Positions 8,879 to 18,347 of a stretch of DNA of 64,000 bases are shown here, one piece after another. The stretch comes from Bacillus aerolatus. Lineage in GTDB: Bacteria > Bacillota > Bacilli > Bacillales > Domibacillaceae. Positions within the stretch are counted from its first letter, which is position 1; each line of letters begins with the position of its first letter. Under the pieces are notes generated by a model, which searched no databases, was not told the DNA's origin, and saw nothing but the letters and a program-made list of their open reading frames with translations. Location of the stretch: positions 558,001-622,000 of the forward strand of contig NZ_WEIO01000001.1 in assembly GCF_009183655.1 (NCBI RefSeq). Reading direction: 5' to 3'. The translations under genes were made by a program, and so were the position numbers.

Positions 8879-8953
8879 CATGAAATGATGGACCGCACCT
8901 TTATTATTTTGATATGCTAGTAAAAAAGGGCAAGTGGATTGAGGGGATAAAAA

Positions 8954-9946
8954 TTGGAGATTAAATTACTGAAGTGCCACGGGTCTGGCAATGACTTTTT
9001 GTTAATAGATGAGTGGGCGAACGGCTATTCATTTTCAGAAAAAGACAGGAGCAGCTTGGCGGTTGCCCTTTGCAACAGAAAATCAAGTCTCGGAGCTGAT
9101 GGCATTTTATTCGTCATGGAAAGCGAACAGGCGGATGCAAAGATGCGGATCTTTAATTCCGACGGTTCTGAAGCGTCGATGTGCGGAAATGGGCTGCGCT
9201 GTCTCGGCCGCTACGTGTGCGAATTGTTACATAAAGATGAAATTACAGTTGAAACGATGAAAGCGATTTTAAAAGTAACAAAAGAGGAAGAATTATTTGT
9301 CGAGGTGCCGACTTATCGGGTAGAAATATCACCGGTCCTATTTGAGCTTTCCAGTTTGCCGATGAACATTGATGGAAAAGTTACTTTGTTTAATGAAGTG
9401 GTGCCTGAGCTGTCTGAATCGATTGCTTTTTCAGCAGCGGCTGTGCCAAATCCTCATTTAATTGCCGTTGTCGATAAACAGCAGTTAGTTTCTTATGAGC
9501 AGAAATACATAGCTGAAAAGTTGAACAGCCTGAATCCGATTTGCCCGGATGGCGTGAATGTCAGTTTTGTCTATCCAATCGAAACCGGAAAAATTTACGT
9601 AAGAACATTTGAACGCGGAGTCGGCTTTACAAATGCGTGCGGCACAGCGATGTCAGCATCGAGTTTAATGACATGCCTGCTCGAATTCAATGAATTCGAA
9701 AAAACGATTGACGTGTTCAACAACGGCGGCAAGGTTCGCTGTGCATCCCACCAGAAAGAAGACGGCAGCTATTGGATAGATTTAATTGGCAATGCCACTT
9801 ACTTATTTGATGCTACTGTGGAAGTAGATCTTAATGAACCGGCTGCCTTCACTTTGGCAAGCAGGCAAGAAAGAGAAGAACAGGAACAGTATGAAAAGCT
9901 CGGAGATGAAGTAAGGCAATTGCTTCAAAAAACGGTATTCACCTAA
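8954..9946 (+). CDS. dapF: Diaminopimelate epimerase, long Listeria-type form
   Basis: Interconverts LL- and meso-diaminopimelate for lysine and peptidoglycan. At 330 residues it is ~45 longer than the classical enzyme. The two catalytic cysteines are in MCGNG (C77) and NACGTA (near residue 230); the family usually has ECGNG/ACGTG. From memory the sequence follows the long DapF of Listeria monocytogenes almost throughout, including the extended Glu/Gln-rich C-terminus (about 295-330). TTG start 8954 with GAGGGG upstream. The D-serine dehydratase two genes on leaves open a wider amino-acid racemase role. Confidence 0.85.
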   Translation: MEIKLLKCHGSGNDFLLIDEWANGYSFSEKDRSSLAVALCNRKSSLGADGILFVMESEQADAKMRIFNSDGSEASMCGNGLRCLGRYVCELLHKDEITVETMKAILKVTKEEELFVEVPTYRVEISPVLFELSSLPMNIDGKVTLFNEVVPELSESIAFSAAAVPNPHLIAVVDKQQLVSYEQKYIAEKLNSLNPICPDGVNVSFVYPIETGKIYVRTFERGVGFTNACGTAMSASSLMTCLLEFNEFEKTIDVFNNGGKVRCASHQKEDGSYWIDLIGNATYLFDATVEVDLNEPAAFTLASRQEREEQEQYEKLGDEVRQLLQKTVFT

Positions 9947-10021
9947 GCGAAACAGCTTCTTTCTGCATTTTTTAGGCAATTTCAGTGGAATACTAGTGGA
10001 AAAAGAGAGGAAAACAGAAAG

Positions 10022-10717
10022 TTGAATAATCAGGAAAAAAAGCGGACGGCGTTATATTACCTTCTTTTACTTGCTTTTCTCGTGTTCTTTACTTGGGCTT
10101 TTTTAGAAGTAGTAGAAGCATTAAAAGAAAACAAAGTAGAGGCATTTGATTTAGCCATTATCGATGAAGTGCAATCGTGGGTGACAGCGGGGCGAACAGA
10201 TCTGGTCGTCTATATTACTCATTTAGGCTCAGTGAAAGGCATAGCGGGCGGAACTTTATTGGCAGCCCTTATTTTGTTTTTGAAAAGGAAAAGAGATTAC
10301 GCGCTCTTTATCATTTTAACAGTGGCCGTTGGAGCAGGTTATTTTAATCATTTGCTGAAAGAACTATTTAAACGCCAGCGTCCCGATGTTTTGCCGCTGA
10401 TTGAACAAGGCGGCTATAGTTTTCCAAGTGGACATTCGATGGGTTCGTTTATTTTTTACGGAGCGCTTGCATTTATTTTATTTCAGCTGCTGGACAAACT
10501 GTCTTGGAAAGTGACGGGTGCGCTCACAGCCTTGTTGTTTATCTTCATTATCGGACTGTCACGCATTTATCTAGGTGTCCATTATCCGAGTGATGTGGTT
10601 GGTGGATATGCGGCTGGTGCGGCTTGGCTGCTTTTCTCAATGGCCGCGTTTCATTATTATGAATATCACATGAACAAACGGTTCTTAAAGCGATCTAATC
10701 AACAGAAGGCTACATAA
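10022..10717 (+). CDS. PAP2-family membrane phosphatase
   Basis: A lipid or undecaprenyl pyrophosphate phosphatase of the membrane. 231 residues, six membrane helices, with the three phosphatase signatures: KRQRP preceded by KELF (motif 1), PSGH (motif 2) and SRIYLGVHYPSD (motif 3), the His of the last two being catalytic. TTG start 10022 with AGAGGAAAAC upstream. Sits between dapF and dsdA, both linked to D-amino acids and cell wall, so an envelope role (BcrC/YodM type) is plausible but inferred. Confidence 0.88.
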   Translation: MNNQEKKRTALYYLLLLAFLVFFTWAFLEVVEALKENKVEAFDLAIIDEVQSWVTAGRTDLVVYITHLGSVKGIAGGTLLAALILFLKRKRDYALFIILTVAVGAGYFNHLLKELFKRQRPDVLPLIEQGGYSFPSGHSMGSFIFYGALAFILFQLLDKLSWKVTGALTALLFIFIIGLSRIYLGVHYPSDVVGGYAAGAAWLLFSMAAFHYYEYHMNKRFLKRSNQQKAT

Positions 10718-10745
10718 AATAATTTACACGAGTGGAGGAATTCGG

Positions 10746-12083
10746 ATGAAACAAGAAAAAGTAAATAAGGAAAATCTAGAGGCTCAATGGCCGCTTATAG
10801 AGGCGATGAAAGACAGCCGGGAAGTGACATGGATCAATGATCACAAAAGAAAAGATCAAGCGGGCGCTTTGCCCATTACAATCGAAGAGATGTATGAAGC
10901 GGATGCCAGACTTAGAAGATTTGCGCCATTTTTAGCGAGCGTGTTTCCTGAAACGGCAGAAGCGGAAGGAATCATTGAATCTCCATTGCTGGAAATAGCT
11001 CATATGAAAAAAGCACTTGAACAACAGCACGGCCAACCGATTCAGGGGCGCTTGCTGCTAAAAGCCGATCATTTGCTGCCAGTCGCAGGCTCCGTTAAAG
11101 CGCGCGGCGGGATGTATGAAGTGTTAAAGCACGCAGAACAGCTTGCTATTCACCACGGTCTATTAACGACAGAGGACGATTACAGCAAATTGTCATCCGA
11201 AAAAATGAGAACATTCTTTTCGGATTATTCACTTTCTGTCGGTTCCACCGGCAATTTAGGGCTTAGCATCGGCATGACCGGAGCGGCGCTCGGATTTCAA
11301 ACGACTGTTCATATGTCCGCTGACGCAAAAGAGTGGAAGAAACAACGCCTGCGGGATAGAGGCGTACAAGTGATGGAATATGCAGATGATTACAGCCGGG
11401 CAGTGGAAGAAGGCAGAAAGTTAAGTGAAGAGACAAACAACAGCTTTTTCATTGATGATGAGCACTCTAAAGAATTATTTATCGGCTATTCGACAGCCGC
11501 TCTTCGTTTGGAGAAGCAGTTAAAAGAAAAAAAAATTTCCATCGATGCAAATCATCCGTTGATCGTTTATTTGCCGTGCGGTGTAGGCGGAGCGCCTGGA
11601 GGGATTTTTGCCGGCTTGAAACGGGTATTCGGGGACCACGTATACGGCTTTTTTGCAGAACCGGTACAGGCTCCTTGTATGCTGCTCGGTTTGATGACAG
11701 GGCTGCACGATCAAATTGCCGTTCAGGATATCGGCATTGAATTGAAGACAGATGCAGACGGATTAGCTGTCGGCCGTCCGTCTAGCTTTGTAGGCAAAGC
11801 CATCGAGTCTCATTTAGACGGTATTTTTACAGTGACAGATGACAAACTGTTTGCGTATCTGCATCAACTGTTTACGCTAGAAGAAGAGAAGCTTGAGCCG
11901 TCTGCATTGGCAGGTTTAGAAGGTCCGGTACGGGCGGAGATGAGCGGCTGGCTGGAACAGCATTTTACGGCTAGTCAAAGAGAAGGAGCGGTTCATCTTG
12001 TCTGGTCGACAGGCGGAAGTCTCGTTCCTGAAAAGGAAATGGCTGCTATGTTGAAAAAAGGAGAACAGCTGAACGGCTTATAA
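10746..12083 (+). CDS. dsdA: D-serine ammonia-lyase (dehydratase)
   Basis: PLP enzyme that converts D-serine to pyruvate and ammonia, detoxifying D-serine. 445 residues, the standard length. The PLP lysine is K118 in the motif PVAGSVKARGG, and the phosphate-binding loop is the SVGSTGNLGLSIG segment around 170. ATG 10746 has GTGGAGG 8 nt upstream and follows the PAP2 gene by 28 bases. No DsdC-type regulator is adjacent. Confidence 0.94.
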   Translation: MKQEKVNKENLEAQWPLIEAMKDSREVTWINDHKRKDQAGALPITIEEMYEADARLRRFAPFLASVFPETAEAEGIIESPLLEIAHMKKALEQQHGQPIQGRLLLKADHLLPVAGSVKARGGMYEVLKHAEQLAIHHGLLTTEDDYSKLSSEKMRTFFSDYSLSVGSTGNLGLSIGMTGAALGFQTTVHMSADAKEWKKQRLRDRGVQVMEYADDYSRAVEEGRKLSEETNNSFFIDDEHSKELFIGYSTAALRLEKQLKEKKISIDANHPLIVYLPCGVGGAPGGIFAGLKRVFGDHVYGFFAEPVQAPCMLLGLMTGLHDQIAVQDIGIELKTDADGLAVGRPSSFVGKAIESHLDGIFTVTDDKLFAYLHQLFTLEEEKLEPSALAGLEGPVRAEMSGWLEQHFTASQREGAVHLVWSTGGSLVPEKEMAAMLKKGEQLNGL

Positions 12084-12170
12084 AAAAGAATTTTATTGTA
12101 ATGACAAGCTTCTGTTTAGTCTGACTTGAATGTAGGTAAAGTGAAAGAAAGACGAAACAGTGGTGATGAT

Positions 12171-13223
12171 ATGGATCAAATAATAAAAATATTTACGGCA
12201 GACAATATGGCAGTGAAATTGCTCGATTTTTGTTTGTTGTCTGGGATCATTTTAATTGTGAAATGGTTCGTTATGAAAGGAATCAAAAAAAGAGAACGAC
12301 TGTCCGATTCCTGGAAAAAAGAGCTGATTCCTCTTTTCAATACAACGTTAAACTGGCTCACTTTCTACGGAATTCTTTTATTGTTTTTATACTATTTTTC
12401 AAAAGAGAGCTGGCTGTTTTATCCGCTTTATACATCCGGAGAAGCAAAGGTGACTGTTTTTCTTATCATTGTGGCTGTGCTTACTGTGTCACTGGCCCAG
12501 CGGCTTGTTAAACTGTTTAACCGGTTTGTGATGAGCAAAGTGTATACCTATTACGGATTGGACAGCGGAATGGCCTACACGCTTAACCGTATGATCTACT
12601 ACACGGTAATGGTGATCGCACTGGCTATTAGCTTTGCTACTGTAGGACTTGACTTAACAGCAGCAGCGGCTTTATTTAGCGTGCTCGGCATCGGGATTGG
12701 CTTTGGCATGAGAAATGTGGCCGGCAATTTTGTATCCGGCATCATTATTTTATTTGAACGGCCAATTGAAGTTGGAGAAATCGTTGAAATCAACGGCAAA
12801 TTTGGACGTGTGGAAAAAATCCGTCTTCGTTCGACCATTGTGAAAACAGCAACAGAAGGCTCTTTAATTGTGCCGAATCAACATTTTATTGAACAAATTG
12901 TTCCAAACCGTTCAGGGGCAGAAGTTTTAGCAGAAGTCGTGGTGGAAGTTACTTTTGGGCAAGATACAGAAAAGATTGAACAATTGCTGTATGAGGCGGT
13001 GGACAAGGTCATCGCTGAAAAAGAAATCGATCTAAAAGGACCCAAAACTGTCCGTTTTATTGATTTCCGCAACGAAGCGATGGTGTTCAAGGTGGAGATG
13101 CCTGTACAAAGCATTGGAATCAAACAAAAAATAGAAAGCAGGCTCCGCCATGCGATTGCTTTTCTATTCCAGGAAAATAATATTCAGCTTGCTTCACAGC
13201 CTATTCAAGTAAACCAGCCATAA
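12171..13223 (+). CDS. MscS-family mechanosensitive channel
   Basis: Small-conductance channel that releases solutes on hypo-osmotic shock. 350 residues from ATG 12171: a short N-terminal helix, further membrane segments around 45-115, the pore helix region rich in Ala/Gly (about 155-200, LGIGIGFGMRNVAGNF), then the beta domain FERPIEVGEIVEINGKFG and the alpha/beta tail. Upstream TTG 12126 is possible but has no good SD, whereas GTGGTGAT precedes 12171. Confidence 0.88.
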   Translation: MDQIIKIFTADNMAVKLLDFCLLSGIILIVKWFVMKGIKKRERLSDSWKKELIPLFNTTLNWLTFYGILLLFLYYFSKESWLFYPLYTSGEAKVTVFLIIVAVLTVSLAQRLVKLFNRFVMSKVYTYYGLDSGMAYTLNRMIYYTVMVIALAISFATVGLDLTAAAALFSVLGIGIGFGMRNVAGNFVSGIIILFERPIEVGEIVEINGKFGRVEKIRLRSTIVKTATEGSLIVPNQHFIEQIVPNRSGAEVLAEVVVEVTFGQDTEKIEQLLYEAVDKVIAEKEIDLKGPKTVRFIDFRNEAMVFKVEMPVQSIGIKQKIESRLRHAIAFLFQENNIQLASQPIQVNQP

Positions 13224-13244
13224 CCGTGAGAAAGGTGCAGGTAC

Positions 13245-14015
13245 ATGTGTTTAATTAATTTTCACTTTCAGCAGCACGAAAAATATAAATTAGTTGTAGC
13301 GGCAAACCGTGATGAGTTTTTTAACCGGCCGACGCAAAAAGCTCATTTTTGGGAAGACGAGCCCGGTATTTTAGCTGGACGTGATTTAGAAAAAATGGGT
13401 ACGTGGCTTGGAATATCGAAAACAGGCCGTTTTGCTGCGTTAACGAACTTTCGCGACCCGTCAGAAAAAGCGGAAGGCAAGCGGTCACGAGGAGAACTAG
13501 TCCGCTCTTTCTTAACTGATGCTATCAGCCCTGAGCAATTTATGCATGAACTGAAAAAGCAGAAAGACGAATATCCGGGCTTTAATTTACTTGCCGGAAC
13601 AGGTGAGAAACTATGGTGTTACAACAACCGGCAAAATGACTTGCAATCCGTTGCCCCTGGTACACACAGCTTAAGCAATGCACTGTTAAATTCACCTTGG
13701 CCAAAATCGGAAAAAGGAAAAGCTCGTCTTGATGAATGTTTACATAACGAAGCAGACGATCTTGCCGATTGTTTGTTCTCCTTTTTACAGGACACAAAAG
13801 TAGCGGCAGATGAAGATTTGCCGACAACTGGTGTCTCTCTCGAATGGGAGAGGAAACTTTCCCCTTTATTTATTGCCGGAGAAGACTACGGAACGAGGTC
13901 TTCAACAGTCTTATTAATTGATCGGCTGAACAATGTTTCTTTTGCAGAAAGAACGTATTTACAGGGAAGCCTTGCTGCAGAAAAAGTATTTCACTTCGTT
14001 ATTGAGCCTTCGTGA
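13245..14015 (+). CDS. NRDE / TANGO2-family protein
   Basis: 256 residues of the NRDE family (eukaryotic TANGO2 homologues), whose biochemical role is still debated (heme or lipid-CoA handling has been proposed). The N-terminus starts Met-Cys, Cys2 being a putative N-terminal nucleophile, followed by the eponymous AANRDEFFNRPT at ~25-36. C-terminal third keeps GTRSSTVLLID. ATG 13245 with AGAAAGGTG upstream, 21 bases after the MscS gene, so probably co-transcribed. Confidence 0.88.
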   Translation: MCLINFHFQQHEKYKLVVAANRDEFFNRPTQKAHFWEDEPGILAGRDLEKMGTWLGISKTGRFAALTNFRDPSEKAEGKRSRGELVRSFLTDAISPEQFMHELKKQKDEYPGFNLLAGTGEKLWCYNNRQNDLQSVAPGTHSLSNALLNSPWPKSEKGKARLDECLHNEADDLADCLFSFLQDTKVAADEDLPTTGVSLEWERKLSPLFIAGEDYGTRSSTVLLIDRLNNVSFAERTYLQGSLAAEKVFHFVIEPS

Positions 14016-14394
14016 AAATGAATTACCATGCTACGGGAATTAACGAATTAAGAGGATGTATATGGAGTAAATGAGTTCAGAAGGTGCATGAAGCTTGGAA
14101 AAATCAAAGAATTTGAAGAACTTCATTTGATTTCATTCATCACTCTCCACAACTATATATAAAGGTAGTGTAGTAGAATATAATAAGGACAAAAATCACT
14201 CGTTGATTTTCCCGTCCTAAACTTTAACCTTTAGATCGTTCTTTAGGGGAATAGCCGTGACGCTTGTTCAAAAATTTCATACTATACTATATAAGTATAG
14301 CTAACTTATCCAACATATCAATCTAGTCAATACAATAAGGATCCAATGATTTTGCAGGTCGTTGTGTTGAGAAATTAAATTCTATTTATGTAGG
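14016..14394. other. Non-coding stretch after the NRDE gene
   Basis: AT-rich sequence without a supported reading frame. It contains a near-palindrome CTATACT/AGTATAG around 14279-14302 and a TATAAT-like box near 14178. No function assigned. Confidence 0.5.
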
Positions 14395-14457
14395 ACGTAG
14401 GTAGGCAGCACCGACCTACGTTTCCAGAGACTGACTGTGAAAAGTCAGTCTTTTTTC
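14395..14457 (+). terminator. Two tandem hairpins ending in an intrinsic terminator
   Basis: ACGTAGGT (14395-14402) pairs with ACCTACGT (14414-14421); then AGACTGACT (14428-14436) pairs with AGTCAGTCT (14443-14451) and is followed by six T. No gene precedes it closely on this strand (NRDE ends 380 bases earlier), so it may end a long 3' UTR or an unrecognised small RNA. Confidence 0.6.
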
Positions 14458-14478
14458 ATCAGATTTTCAGGCGAGAAT

Positions 14479-14528
14479 ACCCCCATCTTCAAATACGTAC
14501 AGGGCGCAGCCCAGTATGAAGTGGGGGA
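14479..14528 (+). repeat. IS200/IS605-like end hairpin
   Basis: ACCCCCATCTTC and GAAGTGGGGG form an imperfect stem with an inner GGGC-gca-GCCC hairpin. Such C-rich/G-rich subterminal hairpins are typical of IS200/IS605 elements and lie here ~150 bases before a tnpB remnant. Confidence 0.5.
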
Positions 14529-14677
14529 TGAATTGCCTTCGGACAAGGGGGAGCCTCAGCTATCTCGATTGCCCGACTGTTCGCGTACTACTTGCAGTAA
14601 ATGAAAAATAGTTTGTGTACGGAGGCCAAATACTTTTTTCTATTTGTATTCTCTGACTCTTTTTAAAAGTATTTTAG

Positions 14678-15102
14678 GAAATCGTCATACGACTGTTTGT
14701 TTTCAATCACTTTTTGTCTCTTTGGAACGATTCCTACAAGCAAACAGGAAAAGGATTGTCCTATAACAAATGTTCCAAACACCTCACGCAATTGAAGAAA
14801 GAAATCACCTGGCTAAAAGAACCGGATAGTGTGGCTTTGCAGTCTTCCCTTGAAAACCTTTCGGATGCGTTTAACCGTTTTTTCAAAAAACAAAATGAGG
14901 CCCCCGTTTTAAATCCAAGAAGAACAAAGTCCAATCTTATAAAACAAAACATACAAATGGGAACATTGCCATTGTTGAGCATACAATCAAACTGCCTAAA
15001 CTCGGACTTGTCAAGTTTGCCAAAAGCCGGGAAGTGGAAGGCCGGGTTTTAAGTGCAACGATCAGACGGAATCCAAGCGGAAAAAATTTTGTGTCTATCA
15101 GT
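14678..15102 (+). pseudogene. tnpB: Decayed IS200/IS605 TnpB (OrfB) fragment
   Basis: The frame beginning after TAG 14675 reads RLFVFNHFLSLWNDSYKQTG and goes on as a TnpB N-terminal third; near 14907-14910 one base of a T-run is missing, after which homology continues in the next frame (FKSKKNKVQSYKTKHTNGN, then KLPKLGLVKFAKSREVEGRV and ATIRRNPSGKNFVSI). The start, the RuvC-like catalytic part and the zinc finger are gone. It is a dead remnant of an element encoding an RNA-guided TnpB nuclease, with no tnpA nearby. Confidence 0.85.
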
Positions 15103-15222
15103 ATGTCTATTATCATATTTATTTTAACCTACACTATCCGCGTTTTGACGGCGGTACTCCATATAAAGTGAAATTTTAAAAAATAGTCATATTTTTTCCT
15201 TTACGGCAATATTCTTTTAAAT

Positions 15223-15378
15223 GTGTGTACATACGCGCGTTGATCATGAATAATCTTCCAGAAAGAAACGAGCAAAAGAAACGCACTCTTGTAAAATGTA
15301 TTTTGCATCATTATTTTCAGTTTCATAGGGATCGGTCTGTCTAATTTTGGCTAATCAACGCACGTGGTGTGTACATAC
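15223..15378 (+). repeat. 12-bp direct repeat pair with inverted GCGTTGAT boxes
   Basis: GTGTGTACATAC occurs at 15223-15234 and 15367-15378, the second only 29 bases before the ATG of the Cys-rich gene. Next to the copies lie GCGTTGAT and its complement ATCAACGC. The arrangement looks like paired protein-binding sites upstream of 15408. Confidence 0.5.
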
Positions 15379-15407
15379 AAATTTCAACTGTAAAAGGGTG
15401 ATAGGAA

Positions 15408-15833
15408 ATGACCGAAAACAACGACAATACTTCTTCTGTAGAAAAAGATTGTTGCCAAGATGAAAGTGAAAAGAATGTATCGATTCAGCAAGCACAGGCA
15501 GTGATTCCACCTCAAGCATTAGATATTTCCACTCAATCCAACGGCAGCGGAATCACACTTACTTTCAGTGTAGAGTGTTTCTCAGGTCCATTTGTTATCA
15601 GCAAAACTAATGGAGATAGAGAACGGTATGTCAATATTCGCAATACAGGAGAATGTTCGATTGATATCTTTTCAGCAGATGCCGCTGGTAATCCCATTGC
15701 CGGTTCAACTCAGAGAGTGCCACGAGGCGCAACATTAACTAGTTACATTTCAGCAGCAGCAGCAAACCAAGTTCTTTTTAGATGTCGTCAAGGTACGAAC
15801 CCTTGTACTGTGAGCTTAACCATTTGTTGTTAA
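15408..15833 (+). CDS. Small Cys-rich beta-type protein of unknown function
   Basis: 141 residues without a signal peptide. A charged, Cys-Cys-containing head (VEKDCCQDE, about 11-19) precedes a domain rich in beta-formers, Thr, Ser and Gly, ending with LTICC. The pattern of an N-terminal CC connector, a jelly-roll-like body and a C-terminal CC recalls disulfide-linked endospore appendage or coat proteins (Ena, DUF3992), but this is only a shape resemblance. ATG 15408 has AAAGGGTGATAGG upstream, and a strong terminator follows. It lies among mobile and broken genes. Confidence 0.7.
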   Translation: MTENNDNTSSVEKDCCQDESEKNVSIQQAQAVIPPQALDISTQSNGSGITLTFSVECFSGPFVISKTNGDRERYVNIRNTGECSIDIFSADAAGNPIAGSTQRVPRGATLTSYISAAAANQVLFRCRQGTNPCTVSLTICC

Positions 15834-15872
15834 ACAGTGAAGGGCTGAAGTGACCCCATAAAGTGAGCAAGG

Positions 15873-15937
15873 AAAAAAAACACCCCCTGCACCGTATTAG
15901 TTGAGTAACTAATTCGAATAAGCAGGAGGGTGTTTTT
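15873..15937. terminator. Long-loop terminator after the Cys-rich gene
   Basis: An A-run followed by ACACCC-CCTGC (from 15880) pairs with GCAGG-AGGGTGT (15922-15932) and T5. Flanking A and T runs allow use in both directions. Confidence 0.7.
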
Positions 15938-16071
15938 GTATGGGGATAATACCAATTTTTTATCCTATACCCCACGCTAAGGCTGAAAACCTTGATAAAT
16001 AAGGTGACCCCTTAAAGCGTTCATTTTAGGGAATTGGTAAACAGGCTTTTCTACTTGTTGATCTAATCAAA

Positions 16072-16395
16072 TTAAGAGGCTATTTTCCGACAATATTCAG
16101 CACAATGCAAGCATGCTTCAGCACATTTTTGGCAATGTTCATGGGCATGCTTTTTACACTACTCGTTACCGCACGCCTCACAAATGTCGGCGCATAACTG
16201 GCAAATTTGTTTTGCAAATGGACTGTTAGTTTGCATAGCTTTTGCCGCAAATGCGCACATGTCAGCACATTCTCTGTCTAATCGAATACAGTCAGCCATC
16301 ATTTTTATATTTTCCTCTTTTAAACATGCATCATAACAAATATTGCAGGCCTCCATACACTCGAGACAAGCTTTAATACATTCCTCATACGTTGT
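16072..16395 (-). pseudogene. Broken four-helix Cys-rich copper-storage-like gene (DUF326/YhjQ)
   Basis: Minus-strand translation gives TYEECIKACLECMEACNIC, a Cys-rich middle containing IRLDRECADMCAFAAKAM and ICQLCADICEACGNE, then a stop, then in the same frame CKKHAHEHCQKCAEACLHC and AEYCRKIAS. This is the YhjQ/Csp family (Cys-lined four-helix bundle binding Cu(I)). The in-frame TAG is at 16159-16161. A perfect SD (AAGGAGG, near 16402) has no start codon at the expected place: the codon there is ACA or ACG. Two lesions make the full protein unlikely; a 65-residue product from internal ATG 16356 is conceivable. Confidence 0.85.
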
Positions 16396-16399
16396 GAAA

Positions 16400-16929
16400 A
16401 AAACCTCCTTGAATGATAGTCAGTTGAAGTATACCCGCCTTATTATTTTTCTAACATTTTAAAAAAACCTCCTTAAAAACTGCACAAATTATTATGATTT
16501 ATTAAGTATGATAGGGATAGTAAGTTGAAAAGCGGTGATAACAATAAACAAAATAACTTTAAAATTAGGTCTCATTTATTGAGTTTTATAGATGTTAAGA
16601 GTTTGATTATTCGAGTTGCAATGTAACTGGGAGCAAACCTTTTACTGAGTTTGCTTCTCTGTCTATACGTCTTTTTTGCAAACTTCACCATTCCATTGCT
16701 CCTTCGTCTCCATTGTTCTCTATTTTATCCAATGAAAATTTAAAACTTTAAGAATATATTTCGCTTCACTAGCATTGCATAAATATAATTAGAATTCTCA
16801 GTTAATAGACTTCCGTGAAATTAAGCCAAAAAGACAAAAGCTAAAGAAGGAGGTGTTGTCTTTTGGTTAAAAATATACAATTAGATTAAGGCAATAACGA
16901 TAAAGGCTAGCTTACGGACTGGACCGATC
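16400..16929. other. Non-coding stretch with a hairpin and an orphan SD
   Basis: Contains hairpin AGCAAAC/GTTTGCT (about 16633-16656) and, near 16848, a strong AAGGAGGTG followed by TTG and only seven codons before TAA. That short frame looks like the leftover start of the gene whose 3' part follows as the truncated TPP enzyme. Confidence 0.4.
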
Positions 16930-18292
16930 GTCAAACTTCGCAAGGGAAAGTAACAAGTTTAAAGGAAGAGAGGCTTTCCAGGAGGTTGATTTTGCTGCTT
17001 TCTTTAGTCATTTATGCAAGTGGACGGTAGAGATTGATCGTGTTGAACGGATTCCGGAACTCTTGCATCGGGCTTTTCATATCGCACGGTCAGGTCGGCC
17101 GGGGCCAGTTGTTGTTTCGTTACCTCATGATATGTTAGAAGATACAGCATTATTTTTAGAACAAAAACCTTATGAAGCCGCACCGCTGATTCCAAATGAA
17201 GAGTCACTGGATGAAGCGTTAATGGAAATTTCTAAATCAAGAAAGCCCGTACTCATTGTCGGCGGTGGGATAACACAGTCCAAATCGACTCAGCTTTTAA
17301 TTCAATTTGCCGAGGCTTTGCAGCTTCCAGTTCTTACTTCTTACCGGCGCATGGATGCATTCCCAAATAAGCACCCATGCTATGCAGGGTGCTTAGGGTT
17401 TGGCACTCCCTCTAATCTGCTTGACTACATCCAAAATGCTGATTTAGTGATAGCGCTTGGCACACGTTTTTCTCAAGTGACGACACAAGATTATAGTCTT
17501 TTGGCCGACAATGCTCGTCTCATTCATGTTGATATCTCGCCAGACGAAATCGGAAAAGTGTATACTCCAACTCTTCCAATTTTAGCGGATGTAAAACAAT
17601 TTTTATTAAAAGCGCTTGAAAAAATGACGGAAATAAAAGATGCGGAAAGGGAGGAACTGCTTACAGAACTGCATTCCAATTATATAGAATTTTCTACTAC
17701 AAAGGCAGATTATTCTACGGATTATGTTGATATGGATGGCATGATGCATGATCTAGTGCAATCACTTCCGGAGGATGCCGTGATTACAAGTGATTCCGGC
17801 AATTTCTTTGGCTGGGTGTCTCGCTATTACCGTTTCGTTCAAGAAAATACGTATGTAGGGTCCACTTCAGGAGCGATGGGCTATGGTTTGCCTGCTGCGA
17901 TCGGGGCAAAATTAGCTCATCCTCGAAAAGCGGTCATTTCTATTTCTGGCGATGGTGGGTATACGATGACAATGCAAGAGCTTGAGACCGCTGTCAGGGA
18001 GAATATTCCAGTAGTTACCATTGTAGCGAACAACAATATGTATGGAACGATTCGCATGCACCAAGAGAAGCACTTTCCGAATCGTGTGGTTGGAACGAGT
18101 TTATCGAACCCTAATTTTGCTAAAATGGCTATGCTCGTCGGGGCTCACGGGGAACAAGTAGCGAAGAATGAAGACTTTATCCCTGCACTTGAAAGAGCCT
18201 TGTCGAGCGGTCGTCCTGCCGTGATTGAAGTACTTACGAATCCTAAAATTTTGTCCGCCGGTCAAATAAAAGAAAGTTGTTTCAAACTATAG
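16930..18292 (+). pseudogene. 5'-truncated thiamine-diphosphate enzyme (acetolactate synthase family)
   Basis: In-frame homology starts around KFKGREAFQEVDF (16955 on) and runs to TAA 18290, about 440 residues versus ~550 for the family. The missing N-terminal ~110-120 residues hold the catalytic Glu of the PYR domain. The middle domain and the TPP-binding GDGGYTMTMQELETA motif with the distal NNNMYG are intact. No plausible start with SD exists upstream; TTG 17063 is only a codon within the frame. Probably a dead remnant of a large deletion, though a start farther in could give a partial protein. Substrate unknown. An intact nhaC follows 55 bases later. Confidence 0.75.
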
Positions 18293-18347
18293 GGTAGTGC
18301 TGCACCTTTTAGGTTTTCCATTCTAGTAAATAAAAGGGGGAAGAACG

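Noticed and set aside
17063-18292. TPP enzyme as an intact 409-residue gene
   Set aside because: In-frame family homology continues upstream of this TTG, and the catalytic N-terminal part is absent.
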